DNA of 64,000 bases from Herbaspirillum sp. Sphag64 (lineage in GTDB: Bacteria; Pseudomonadota; Gammaproteobacteria; Burkholderiales; Burkholderiaceae_D): the NCBI RefSeq assembly GCF_014192645.1, contig NZ_JACHYE010000001.1, positions 688,350 to 752,349 on the forward strand. The letters run 5' to 3'. The notes beneath the pieces are model-generated. The model did not search any database. It was not told the origin of the DNA and was given only the letters and a program-made list of their open reading frames with translations. The position numbers and the translations under genes are program-made. Positions within the stretch are counted from its first letter, which is position 1, and each line of letters opens with the position of its first letter. Of this stretch, positions 1 to 8,215 are shown one piece after another.

Positions 1-168
1 GTTGAGATCGCCCTTTGCGGTTGATCCAAGCAGCCACATCAGCAGGAAGAACGCCATCATGGCTGTCACGAAGTCAGCATAGGCGATCTTCCATGCACCA
101 CCATGGTGGCCACCGCCACCCTTCTTGATGCGTTTTACAATAATGGGACGTAGCCCTTCGTCGGCCAT
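1..168 (-). CDS. motB: Flagellar motor stator protein MotB, N-terminal part
   Basis: The 56 visible codons start at ATG 168 and run off the left edge, so the periplasmic OmpA-like peptidoglycan-binding part is not in the window. The visible stretch has the MotB hallmarks: a short basic, Gly/His-rich cytoplasmic tail, then [19 protein letters not shown], the single membrane helix containing the Asp that carries protons through the stator. MotB anchors the MotA4B2 stator to the cell wall. The gene follows motA by 33 bases on the same strand, the usual motAB operon order. Confidence 0.95.
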   Translation of the reverse strand, partial: MADEGLRPIIVKRIKKGGGGHHGGAWKIAYADFVTAMMAFFLLMWLLGSTAKGDLN

Positions 169-201
169 GCCTTACTCCTGCGAATAACGAGTCATATCGG
201 T

Positions 202-1062
202 TTATTTGCCCTTGGCCTGCTTGACATGCTCTTCCAGCTCTTGGAAAGAAGGACGCTCTGTCGAGAACAAGACTTTACGACCAAACTCGATGGACAGCGC
301 AGGCGCATAGCCATTCAGACTTGCCAGCAAAGTGACCTTGACGCATTGATAAATCTTGGTCGACTCATGCAGCTTTTGCTCCAGCAAACTCGCCAACGGC
401 CCCACAAAGCCATACGCAAGAAGAATACCGAGGAAGGTACCCACGAGCGCGTGAGCAATCAGCATACCGAGCTCTGACGGTGGAATACCAACCGACTCCA
501 TCGTGTGTACCACCCCCATCACCGCTGCCACAATACCAAACGCCGGCATACCGTCACCCAGTTTGGCAATGCAGTGTGCAGGAACCTCACCCTCATGGTG
601 ATGGGTTTCGATTTCGTTGTCCATGAGGTTTTCGATCTGAAATGCATCCATGTTCCCTGAGACCATCAGGCGCAGGTAGTCAGTCATGAATTCAATCAGA
701 TGATGATCGGCGAGTACACCTGGATATTTGCTAAAAATAGGGCTGGATTCAGGGGTTTCGATGTCACCTTCGATGGACATCAAACCTTCTTTACGCGACT
801 TGGTCAGGATCTCAAACATGAGCGACATCAGCTCCATGTAGAGCGCCTTGGTATAGGCAGATCCCTTGAATACCGTCGGCAACGCCTGCAAGGTTGCCTT
901 GATTGCCTTGCCATTGTTACCGACCAGGAAAGCTCCACCAGCAGCACCACCGATCATCAGCAGCTCAATTGGCTGAAACAATGCCCCGAGATGCCCCCCG
1001 GCCATGGCAAAGCCCCCGAAAACGGAGGCCATAACGACGACATATCCAATAATAACTAACAA
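202..1062 (-). CDS. motA: Flagellar motor stator protein MotA
   Basis: MotA is the inner-membrane, proton-conducting partner of MotB; its cytoplasmic loop pushes on FliG of the rotor. At 286 residues it has the family length. Hydrophobic segments lie at the N-terminus (VIIGYVVVMASVFGGF), near residues 33-50 and in a C-terminal pair (GIVAAVMGVVHTM and LVGTFLGILLAYGFVGPLA), with the large charged cytoplasmic loop between. The start is TTG at 1062, preceded on the minus strand by GGAGCAGGA; no in-frame ATG lies nearby without removing the first helix. It lies downstream of flhDC and the methyltransferase gene and just upstream of motB. A sigma-28-like promoter is proposed at 1165-1191. Confidence 0.96.
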   Translation of the reverse strand: MLVIIGYVVVMASVFGGFAMAGGHLGALFQPIELLMIGGAAGGAFLVGNNGKAIKATLQALPTVFKGSAYTKALYMELMSLMFEILTKSRKEGLMSIEGDIETPESSPIFSKYPGVLADHHLIEFMTDYLRLMVSGNMDAFQIENLMDNEIETHHHEGEVPAHCIAKLGDGMPAFGIVAAVMGVVHTMESVGIPPSELGMLIAHALVGTFLGILLAYGFVGPLASLLEQKLHESTKIYQCVKVTLLASLNGYAPALSIEFGRKVLFSTERPSFQELEEHVKQAKGK

Positions 1063-1164
1063 GTTCCTGCTCCCGTCCCAGTGGCTTTCAATTTCTACCA
1101 GCCCTCTACCCGCGCAATATAAAAATGATCAAGACGCACGACCCGGCGAGGGCTATCCTGTTCA

Positions 1165-1191
1165 ATAACGACACCAAGGACAAAAACTTGA
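1165..1191 (-). promoter_or_regulatory. Candidate sigma-28 promoter for motAB
   Basis: On the minus strand TCAAGTTT is followed after exactly 11 bases by GTCGTTAT. This matches the FliA consensus TAAAGTTT-N11-GCCGATAA at 7/8 and 5/8 positions. It sits about 100 bases before the motA start, between the methyltransferase stop and motA, as expected for a class III motility promoter. The assignment is by eye from one match. Confidence 0.4.
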
Positions 1192-1227
1192 TAACGTGAA
1201 GAGAATGTAACACAGCTGATTTGTGTT

Positions 1228-2004
1228 TCACATATGCCAGCCATACAAAGCCGGACCCTCTGTACGAGGGTACACAACGATATCCGGCACAACGCCTTCA
1301 ATGAGAAATTCATAACTCAGCAATAAACTCCCCGTTTGCATCTCCTGCCTCGCCTTGAACCACAATGCTGTCATGGCGGCTGGCGACAGGTAAGCAAAAA
1401 TGACGTCGTAATCAGCGAAGCTGAGCTGCGTATAATCCCCCCGGACAAAATGCCCTGCACTGCCGAACAAGCGTGCACGCAGAGAGCTGACCAGCCACGG
1501 CAAGGGAGCAAGCTCTATGCCAGTGAAACTGCTATCGGGACGCACGCGCGCCAAGTACATAATCGCCCCCCCAAGTCCGCTACCGATATCAATAACCCGC
1601 AGGGCACGCCCCTCCGGCAACAAAGCCTCCACGGCATTCCACACCGGAAGGCCCGATGGATAAAACGGGACCTGGCTGCGAAAAGTAGACCAAAACAACA
1701 ACATCAGGAACAAAAAAATGCCCAGAAAAAGCGCTGGCGGTAGCTGCAGAGAATTGACCAAAACAGCAGCAGGAGGAAAACAGAAGAGTATCGGTACCCA
1801 CCACGCGGCCATACGGCGAAGGTAAGCGATTGTTGCTGCGATGACACCATGCAAGACAGCGAAAACGAATGGCGTCAGTGTCAGCCCGAACGGCCGCAGC
1901 AAGAATTGGCGAATCAGCACTACCACCAGCAAGGCACTGCATAGGATAAAAAGGGCATGTATTGCGGGTGCCTGCAGAACTGATCTGCGTTGACCCGACT
2001 TCAT
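1228..2004 (-). CDS. Membrane-anchored class I SAM-dependent methyltransferase, substrate unknown
   Basis: The first half has about four hydrophobic segments (residues roughly 10-35, 40-60, 65-85 and 88-105), so the protein should sit in the inner membrane. The C-terminal half is a class I methyltransferase: motif I is VIDIGSGLGG, followed by GIELAP (end of beta-2) and VRGDYTQLSFADYDVIFAY (motifs II/III). ATG 2004 is chosen as start because GGTGGAGG lies five bases upstream; the GTG at 2019 would overlap this ribosome binding site. The gene lies between flhC and motA, all on the same strand. That suggests co-expression with motility genes, but nothing in the sequence shows the substrate. Confidence 0.75.
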   Translation of the reverse strand: MKSGQRRSVLQAPAIHALFILCSALLVVVLIRQFLLRPFGLTLTPFVFAVLHGVIAATIAYLRRMAAWWVPILFCFPPAAVLVNSLQLPPALFLGIFLFLMLLFWSTFRSQVPFYPSGLPVWNAVEALLPEGRALRVIDIGSGLGGAIMYLARVRPDSSFTGIELAPLPWLVSSLRARLFGSAGHFVRGDYTQLSFADYDVIFAYLSPAAMTALWFKARQEMQTGSLLLSYEFLIEGVVPDIVVYPRTEGPALYGWHM

Positions 2005-2054
2005 ATCGGCCTCCACCACGTCAACTACGGCCGATTATTTTTTGATACGGCACA

Positions 2055-2636
2055 TCAAACAACGACGGCAACCGCGGAGACAGTCTCGATCAATGGCGTA
2101 ACCAAGGCGTCCTTGGCTTTTTTGGTCTTACCTGCACGAGATGGCATATGACATAGACCACACAGATAATCCTGATTCAAATCCAGCCGATGCACCACAA
2201 AATGCCCATGGCATTTGCAGCAGGCCGTGGTGGTCAACATTTTGCTTTCAAAAAATCTAACCAGGGTCCACGCACGCGTCAGCGACAAGACGGGCTCATC
2301 GCCATCGGCAACCTGACCAGCTTGCTCCAGATACAGTTTATATGCCTTCATCACGGCTTCGATACCCGAGATTTTGGCGTATTCAATGAGATATTTATGG
2401 ATGTTGACGAACAGCGACGAATGGATGTTGGGCTGCCAGGTAATAAACCAGTCAGTCGAAAATGGCAGCATTCCCTTCGGAGGCGATACACCCTTGAGCT
2501 CTTTGTAAAGCTTCAGCAGGCGTTCACGGGACAGCGATGTCTCAGACTCCAGCAATTGAAGTCGCGCGCCCAGATTAATTAACTCAATGGCTAGCTGGAT
2601 CTCCTGCGCTTCCGTGATCACGCTTTTTTTAGCCAT
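2055..2636 (-). CDS. flhC: Flagellar master regulator subunit FlhC
   Basis: FlhC binds DNA with FlhD as an FlhD4C2 complex and switches on class II flagellar operons. The 193-residue length is normal. The zinc site is complete: C139, C142, C159 and C162 (in the contexts CCKCHGHF and CGLCHMP), each shifted by two from the E. coli positions. The N-terminus (AQEIQLAIELINLGARLQLL) and the STDWFITWQPNIHSSLF stretch are also family-typical. The start ATG 2636 has an AGGGGG ribosome binding site. It follows flhD by 110 bases with no gene between, as an operon. Confidence 0.97.
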   Translation of the reverse strand: MAKKSVITEAQEIQLAIELINLGARLQLLESETSLSRERLLKLYKELKGVSPPKGMLPFSTDWFITWQPNIHSSLFVNIHKYLIEYAKISGIEAVMKAYKLYLEQAGQVADGDEPVLSLTRAWTLVRFFESKMLTTTACCKCHGHFVVHRLDLNQDYLCGLCHMPSRAGKTKKAKDALVTPLIETVSAVAVVV

Positions 2637-2746
2637 GAATACCCCCTGATATTTTCATTACTGCCATTCGCTCCAGATATTGCTCCCGGCACAACGCAAC
2701 ACCAATGCTTTCGGTTGACCTAGTCCACCGAAAGACAAGTGAATCA

Positions 2747-3064
2747 TCAGGAAATTTGCTCAATGGGCTGGCAAGCCATCAGAATGGCAGCATGGGACTG
2801 CGCCAGGCCTTTGTCTTTGTTATAGTTGGTAAGCATACCCAGCACAGCACCATCATCAAAGCGAAAGCGTGTGAGCATCATATTGTTGCTTGCCAGCTTC
2901 AAGATTTGTGCGTTGCTCAATCCTTGAAGCATGTCTGCAATCTCATCACTGATTCCAAGGCGAAATATGGCAGTAGCTTTGTCTGCTCGAATCATTTGCT
3001 GAGCGAGCATCAGGTAGCTAAGATTTGCATCTCGAATCTCAGCCATCATATCCTTGGTATCCAT
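2747..3064 (-). CDS. flhD: Flagellar master regulator subunit FlhD
   Basis: FlhD partners FlhC in the class I activator of flagellar transcription. The protein is 105 residues from ATG 3064 and carries the conserved N-terminal helix (IRDANLSYLMLAQQMIRADK) and FRLGISDEIADML. ATG 3064 is preferred over GTG 3070 because GAGG lies five bases before the ATG and overlaps the GTG. About 370 bases of A+T-rich, gene-free DNA lie upstream, consistent with a complex control region for a master operon. Confidence 0.96.
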   Translation of the reverse strand: MDTKDMMAEIRDANLSYLMLAQQMIRADKATAIFRLGISDEIADMLQGLSNAQILKLASNNMMLTRFRFDDGAVLGMLTNYNKDKGLAQSHAAILMACQPIEQIS

Positions 3065-3437
3065 TTGCACCTCGCCTCAAATCAATTTACAACAAGTTAC
3101 TTTTTCTCACCATTAGCCGGATTCTGCTGGCCCGCCGACCAGTGAGTAAGCAGTAAAAATCTGTTTTTCTCAAGAGAAATTGAATCGTATTGCTATAGGC
3201 TTTTGTCTTACATTAACAGATATTGATTTCGAAGCCAAAGGGAATTCAGGCCATTGAATGCGCTTTATAAGATATTGATATTTAACAACACAATAAATAA
3301 TTCCCCTTGAAAAGCACAAAGAAAATTAAATCCCTACCAATATTTACGATTACAAAACCTGTGTTTATTTTAATTTTGTTGTATGTATACAACTAAAATA
3401 ACGGAACTCAGCCTCCCCTATCAGGAGAAATATCTAC
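3065..3437. promoter_or_regulatory. Gene-free A+T-rich region upstream of flhDC
   Basis: No plausible gene is seen in these 373 bases between the end of the cystathionine beta-lyase-like gene and flhD. The middle (about 3180-3400) is clearly richer in A+T than the flanks. It must hold the flhDC promoter, but no convincing sigma-70 -35/-10 pair could be picked by eye on the minus strand. One clear operator-like inverted repeat is listed at 3378-3393. Confidence 0.6.
3378..3393. promoter_or_regulatory. Perfect 7-2-7 inverted repeat, operator-like
   Basis: GTTGTAT-GT-ATACAAC is a perfect dyad with seven-base arms and a two-base centre. It resembles the short symmetric operators of GntR/FCD-type regulators (TTGTAT...ATACAA). 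It lies 45 bases beyond the stop of the upstream lyase gene and about 310 bases before flhD. A regulator cannot be named from the sequence. Confidence 0.45.
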
Positions 3438-4616
3438 TTAGGTCGCCGCATTCATAGCAAGCAAGCCTTGCTCAATGTCAGCAATCAAATCCACCGCAGA
3501 CTCCAGGCCGATGTTGAAACGCACCAATTCACCCTGATGGCCCCATGACTGGCGCATGGATTGCATCCGATAAGGCACACATAAACTATGTGCTCCACCC
3601 CAGCTGAAGCCTATCTTGAATAACGTCAGAGCATCGACGAAACGATCAATCTGCGCCTCGCTGAAGCGAGGATCGAAAATGACCGAAAACAATCCACCTG
3701 CACCAGTGAAATCACGCTGCCAGATCTCGTGACCCGGACAATCAGGCAAGGCTGGGTGCAACACCTTGGCAATTTCGGGGCGCTGCTTCAACCAGCTTGC
3801 AATCTCACGTGCAGCAGCATCGTGTGCATCAAACCGCAATCGCATCGAGGGCAAACTGCGCAGTACCATGTAGACATCATCCATGCCGACACCGAAACCA
3901 AGACGCATGTGAGCCAGCTCAATTCTGTGATTAAGCTCGTCGTCACGAGTGATCACCGCCCCCATCAGCACGTCCGATCCACCAGAGTGATACTTGGTCA
4001 ATGCCTGCATGACGATATCAATACCATGATCGAAGGCAGCAAACGCGAGACCAGCTGACCAGGTGTTATCCAGTGCCACTACCACACCACGTACTTTGGC
4101 TGCAGCGCAGATTGCGGGAACATCAGACACTTCCATCGAGACTGATCCAGGCGCCTCAGTCCAGATCAGACGGGTATTGTCCTGAATCAGCTCCGCTATT
4201 CCAGCACCGATCAGTGGATCATAAAACCGTGCAGTGATACCAAAATCACGCTCAAGCCACATGGCCTGTTCGCGATTGGGGCCATAGACGTTGTCAGGGA
4301 GAAGAACGTCATCACCGGTCTTGAGCATGGCCAGATTGACCATCGTGATGGCAGCCAAGCCGCTGGGTACGACACGACAATGCCGCCCACCTTCGATCTG
4401 CGCCAACCGGGCTTCGAGGGTAAAGGTGGTCGGGGTGCCGTGCAATCCATAGGTATAACCACTCTTTTCCTTCCAGTTACGCGCGCGCATCGCCGCAACA
4501 GTTGGAAACAATACCGTTGATGCATGATGAATGCCAACGGGAAAAGCATCAAACCCATCGGGAGCACGGTAATCACTATGTACCAATGCGGTTTGTGGAG
4601 AATTTTTTTTCGTCAT
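3438..4616 (-). CDS. metC: Cys/Met metabolism PLP-dependent enzyme, probable cystathionine beta-lyase
   Basis: This is a 392-residue fold-type I PLP enzyme of the trans-sulfuration family. Cystathionine beta-lyase would convert cystathionine to homocysteine, pyruvate and ammonia in the cytoplasm. Visible marks are YTYGLHGTPTTFTLE near the N-terminus, the LDNTWSAGLAF segment, and the PLP lysine in ALTKYHSGGSDVLMGA. A glycine- and serine-rich RLGFGVGMDD region follows. Family members differ in substrate by few residues, so cystathionine gamma-synthase or another C-S lyase is possible; the metC call rests on general resemblance. It is the first gene after the flhDC control region and is preceded by the small exported-protein gene on the same strand. 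Confidence 0.8.
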   Translation of the reverse strand: MTKKNSPQTALVHSDYRAPDGFDAFPVGIHHASTVLFPTVAAMRARNWKEKSGYTYGLHGTPTTFTLEARLAQIEGGRHCRVVPSGLAAITMVNLAMLKTGDDVLLPDNVYGPNREQAMWLERDFGITARFYDPLIGAGIAELIQDNTRLIWTEAPGSVSMEVSDVPAICAAAKVRGVVVALDNTWSAGLAFAAFDHGIDIVMQALTKYHSGGSDVLMGAVITRDDELNHRIELAHMRLGFGVGMDDVYMVLRSLPSMRLRFDAHDAAAREIASWLKQRPEIAKVLHPALPDCPGHEIWQRDFTGAGGLFSVIFDPRFSEAQIDRFVDALTLFKIGFSWGGAHSLCVPYRMQSMRQSWGHQGELVRFNIGLESAVDLIADIEQGLLAMNAAT

Positions 4617-4646
4617 GAATACACTGAATAAGCTGTCAGCTGCGCA

Positions 4647-5042
4647 TCAAGGTGCTGTCAGGTTGAGTACAAACGGCTTGCTCACCGCACCATCAAGCGC
4701 AGACCAGGTCCCGCTGAGCACGCCATTTTTGAATTCTCCGGCCCATTCACCGGAAACGTCCTTGCCGTTATGGGACTCCTCCATGACCAAATCATCATGA
4801 TCGGCTTCACCTGCAAGCAGAATTTGCGCACCTTGACCAAAAATGAAATAGGTACCAGCAAGGCCATCCTCATCCTGTTTCGGATGCAAGGTCATCTGCA
4901 CCTGCTCACCGCCCAGCGTTCCGCGCAGCACCAATGTCTTATGCGCCAGATCCTGGAAACTCGTTGTGGATTGAGCATTTGCATGGCAAACAGCTGCAGC
5001 GAACAGAAAACCTAATGCCAGCTTACGCAGGAACACCATCAT
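4647..5042 (-). CDS. Small exported protein of unknown function
   Basis: The product is 131 residues from ATG 5042 (an adjacent ATG at 5039 is also possible). It begins with a clear signal peptide: MMVFLRKL, a hydrophobic core, and a cleavage site after CHANA. The mature part is short and rich in Gly, Asp and beta-prone residues ([17 protein letters not shown] type, [20 protein letters not shown]) with no motif I recognise. The start codons overlap the rimO stop (ATGATGG), so it is probably translated by coupling with rimO. It lies between rimO and the metC-like gene on the same strand. Confidence 0.7.
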   Translation of the reverse strand: MMVFLRKLALGFLFAAAVCHANAQSTTSFQDLAHKTLVLRGTLGGEQVQMTLHPKQDEDGLAGTYFIFGQGAQILLAGEADHDDLVMEESHNGKDVSGEWAGEFKNGVLSGTWSALDGAVSKPFVLNLTAP

Positions 5043-6415
5043 TGTGCTGCAGCCCACAAGTCATGCGCATCGGCGGCAGTTACAACAACGTCCACGAACT
5101 GACCAACCACGAGCTTCTTATGCGGCTCAAATGGCGGTTTGACATAGACCACTCCGTCGATTTCAGGCGCATCTGCGTAGGAACGCCCGACACCACCATT
5201 ACGGTCGACCGCGTCAATCAACACACGCAAGGTTTTTCCGACCTTCGCCTGCAGGCGCTTACGGGAAATTTCCTCCTGCAATTGCATGACACGCGCACGA
5301 CGCTCTTCGCGCACTTCTTCAGGCACAGGATTATCAAGCAAATTAGCAGTCGCACCTTCCACTGGGGAATAGGCAAAACAACCCAGGCGATCGATCTCGG
5401 CCTCCTTGAGGAAATCCAGAAGGTAAGCGAATTCAGACTCAGTCTCGCCAGGGAAGCCGGCAATGAAGGTAGAACGAATCGTCAAATCCGGGCACATTGC
5501 ACGCCACGCCTGAATCCGCTCGATGTTCTTTTCACCGCTGGCAGGACGCTTCATGCGTTTGAGTACATCAGGATGTGCGTGCTGCAGCGGCACGTCGAGG
5601 TAAGGCAACACCTTGCCAGCAGCCATCATCGGAATGATTTGGTCAACGTGGGGATAAGGATAGACATAATGTAAGCGCACCCAGGCTCCATATTGCGATG
5701 CCAATTCACCCAGCGCCTCGACCAGTTGCGTCATGTGTGTCTTGACTGGCTTGCCATTCCAGAAGCCGGTGCGAAATTTGACATCAACGCCGTACGCACT
5801 GGTGTCCTGCGAGATGACCAACAGTTCCTTGACACCTGCCTTGAATAGATTTTCAGCTTCCAGCATGACGTCAGCGATAGGCCGCGACACCAGATCACCC
5901 CGCATGGAAGGGATGATACAAAAACTGCAACGATGGTTACAGCCTTCAGAAATCTTCAGATACGCAAAATGTTTCGGCGTCAACTTGACGCCCTGGGCTG
6001 GTACCAGATCAATGAACGGTTCATGTGGCTTCGGCAAGTGGCGGTGAACCGCCTGCATGACTTCGCCAACAGCATGAGGACCCGTTACCTCCAGCACCTT
6101 GGGATGGATTTTGTGAATGATGTCGTCGCCGTCAGCATCTTTCTTGGCACCGAGACAACCGGTAACAATCACCTTGCCGTTTTCGTTGAGAGCCTCACCG
6201 ATGGCATCAAGCGACTCTTGCACTGCTGCATCAATGAATCCACAGGTATTGACAATGACCAGATCGGCACCATCGTAGGACTTGGCCGTATCGTAGCCTT
6301 CTGCGCGCAACTGGGTCAGAATTTGCTCGGAATCAACCAGGGCTTTGGGACAGCCGAGAGAAACAAAACCGACTTTGGGAGCCACTGCAGGGGCGGCGGA
6401 AGGAGGATTGGACAT
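5039..6415 (-). CDS. rimO: Ribosomal protein S12 methylthiotransferase RimO
   Basis: RimO adds a methylthio group to an aspartate of ribosomal protein S12, using two [4Fe-4S] clusters and SAM. The 458-residue protein shows all three parts. The N-terminal UPF0004 domain has cluster cysteines C22, C58 and C87. The radical SAM motif is C159-x3-C163-x2-C166 (CNHRCSFC), followed by [14 protein letters not shown]-terminal TRAM domain lies at about residues 385-450. The IPSMRGxxRSR-type context and the [15 protein letters not shown]-terminus separate it from MiaB. It stands alone, with its stop overlapping the next small gene. Confidence 0.96.
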   Translation of the reverse strand: MSNPPSAAPAVAPKVGFVSLGCPKALVDSEQILTQLRAEGYDTAKSYDGADLVIVNTCGFIDAAVQESLDAIGEALNENGKVIVTGCLGAKKDADGDDIIHKIHPKVLEVTGPHAVGEVMQAVHRHLPKPHEPFIDLVPAQGVKLTPKHFAYLKISEGCNHRCSFCIIPSMRGDLVSRPIADVMLEAENLFKAGVKELLVISQDTSAYGVDVKFRTGFWNGKPVKTHMTQLVEALGELASQYGAWVRLHYVYPYPHVDQIIPMMAAGKVLPYLDVPLQHAHPDVLKRMKRPASGEKNIERIQAWRAMCPDLTIRSTFIAGFPGETESEFAYLLDFLKEAEIDRLGCFAYSPVEGATANLLDNPVPEEVREERRARVMQLQEEISRKRLQAKVGKTLRVLIDAVDRNGGVGRSYADAPEIDGVVYVKPPFEPHKKLVVGQFVDVVVTAADAHDLWAAAQ

Positions 6416-6535
6416 GATAGGAACAGGTGAAAAGAGCAGGATTCGAAACGAAGCCGCTATTGTACCTGTTTGCTAGGAAAACTGGCTCCAAATGGGGGAC
6501 GCCAGCAGGCGTACACCCCAGTTTCACCAACGTTG

Positions 6536-7102
6536 TTACTTCTTCGTGGGATCGAGTGGATTGCCTGCCGCAAACGGAAAAGTGCCGAACATATTCTTGG
6601 TCTGGCTCTGCATCTGCTCCTGCATCTGGATGAACAGACTCTTGCTCTGCTCAATGTAATTGCTCATCATGCCCTGCATCATTGGCCCCTGGACATTCAT
6701 GAATTGTGTCCACATTTCCGGACTGAAAGGCTTGCCCTCATAAAAGCCTTTGGAATTTTCAGCCAGCTTGTTCTGAATATCGATAAAGGCCTGAATATTC
6801 TTTTCCAGGTAAGAGCCCATCATGCCCTGCATGGCATGGCCATAGTATCGAATGATCTGCGAAAGTGCCGCACTGGAAAACATGGGCATCCCATGAGACT
6901 CTTCTTCCAGGATGATCTGGAGCAAAATACTGCGCGTCAGATCGTCACCATTTTTTGCATCCACCACAGCAAATTCTTCATCATCCAACACTAACTGCTT
7001 AACGTCAGTCAGCGTGATGTATGAACTCGTTTGCGTATCGTACAGACGGCGATTAGGATATTTTTTAATTAACCGCTCTGCAGAGTTTTTTGCACTTGTC
7101 AT
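6536..7102 (-). CDS. phaR: Polyhydroxyalkanoate synthesis repressor PhaR
   Basis: PhaR is the autoregulated repressor that senses PHB granules and controls phasin expression. The N-terminal DNA-binding domain is unmistakable: IKKYPNRRLYDTQTSSYITL, followed by the PHB accumulation regulatory repeats around residues 65-150 (MLQIIL-type, FSAALSQIIRYYGHAMQGMM). The 188-residue length fits. It lies about 200 bases downstream of phaB on the same strand, completing a phaC-phaB-phaR set. A TATAAT-like hexamer on the minus strand (7178-7183) could be its own promoter. Confidence 0.96.
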   Translation of the reverse strand: MTSAKNSAERLIKKYPNRRLYDTQTSSYITLTDVKQLVLDDEEFAVVDAKNGDDLTRSILLQIILEEESHGMPMFSSAALSQIIRYYGHAMQGMMGSYLEKNIQAFIDIQNKLAENSKGFYEGKPFSPEMWTQFMNVQGPMMQGMMSNYIEQSKSLFIQMQEQMQSQTKNMFGTFPFAAGNPLDPTKK

Positions 7103-7304
7103 CTGAAATTCCAGTCTGTTTTCAGCAATTCGTTGAGCGTTGCCACATCCGGCAGAACTCGCCCTTCAAGAAAACGCATTATAGGCAGGAAACTACACAC
7201 AAATACAAGTGTGCAGTATTCCTTAAAATTACAACACACCAAAGTCCAAATGGAAGAATCAGCGGCCTCCATACTGATCTTCCCCGATCGTCGTGAGACG
7301 ATCA

Positions 7305-8045
7305 TTAGCCCATATGCAGGCCACCGTTGAGCGAAAAATCCGAACCTGTCGCATAACCACCTTCATTCGATGCAATCCAGGCAACAATCGACGCGATTTC
7401 CTCAGGCTCAGCGAGACGCTTGACAGGGATACCAGCAACGATTTTCTCGAGCACTTCAGGACGGATAGCACGCACCATATCGGTGCCAACATAGCCTGGA
7501 GAGACGGTATTGACAGTCACGCCCTTCGTTGCAAGTTCCTGCGCCAGCGCCATGGTAAAGCCATGGATACCAGCCTTTGCGGTTGAATAATTGGTCTGGC
7601 CGAACTGCCCTTTTTGGCCGTTTACCGAGGAAATATTAACGATACGCCCCCAACCACGGTCAGCCATCCCATCGATGACTTGCTTGGTAACGTTGAACAG
7701 GGAATTCAGATTCGTGTCGATCACGGCGTCCCAATCACCCTTGGTCATTTTGCGGAACTGACCGTCACGTGTGATACCAGCGTTATTGACCAGAATATCT
7801 ACCTCACCGATCTCCGCCCTGACCTTCTCGAAAGCCGCCTTGGTCGAATCCCAGTCGGCCACGTTGCCTTCGGAAGCATGGATATCAAACCCCTGCTCAC
7901 GCATCGATGCCAACCATTTATCCTTGCGTGCCGAATTTGGACCACAACCGGCAACCACGGTGTAGCCTTCCTTGCAGAGACGACTACAAATGGCGGTGCC
8001 GATTCCGCCCATTCCTCCGGTCACATATGCGATACGCTTTGCCAT
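7305..8045 (-). CDS. phaB: Acetoacetyl-CoA reductase PhaB
   Basis: PhaB reduces acetoacetyl-CoA to (R)-3-hydroxybutyryl-CoA with NADPH, the second step of PHB synthesis. The 246-residue short-chain dehydrogenase has the cofactor motif AYVTGGMGGIG at the N-terminus, NNAGITRDGQFRKM, and the Ser-Tyr-Lys triad in NISSVNGQKG and YSTAKAG. ATG 8045 is chosen because AGGAGG stands seven bases upstream and the dehydrogenase fold begins at once; the longer frame to 8117 adds unrelated residues. It follows phaC by 170 bases. No phaA thiolase is in the window. Confidence 0.96.
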   Translation of the reverse strand: MAKRIAYVTGGMGGIGTAICSRLCKEGYTVVAGCGPNSARKDKWLASMREQGFDIHASEGNVADWDSTKAAFEKVRAEIGEVDILVNNAGITRDGQFRKMTKGDWDAVIDTNLNSLFNVTKQVIDGMADRGWGRIVNISSVNGQKGQFGQTNYSTAKAGIHGFTMALAQELATKGVTVNTVSPGYVGTDMVRAIRPEVLEKIVAGIPVKRLAEPEEIASIVAWIASNEGGYATGSDFSLNGGLHMG

Positions 8046-8215
8046 GTCCTGCCTCCTAGTGTGGTAAGTAATTACTTCACATGCCGACGATCTGCGTTCC
8101 CGAGTAGTCTGGCGCAAATACTAATGACGGATCATGCACTTCTTGCTGCTCTGATGCCCTGTGCGAATAACCTGTGGTCACTGCTCAGTCTGTTCATTCG
8201 GCGCATTTTGATTTA

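Noticed and set aside
4934..5674. 246-codon plus-strand frame opposite the end of rimO
   Set aside because: It lies antisense to the RimO TRAM region; no protein family features.
6487..6530. Stem-like TGGGG/CCCCA with inner CGCC/GGCG near the end of phaR, as a terminator
   Set aside because: The pairing is interrupted and no T run follows on either strand, so it was not listed as a feature.
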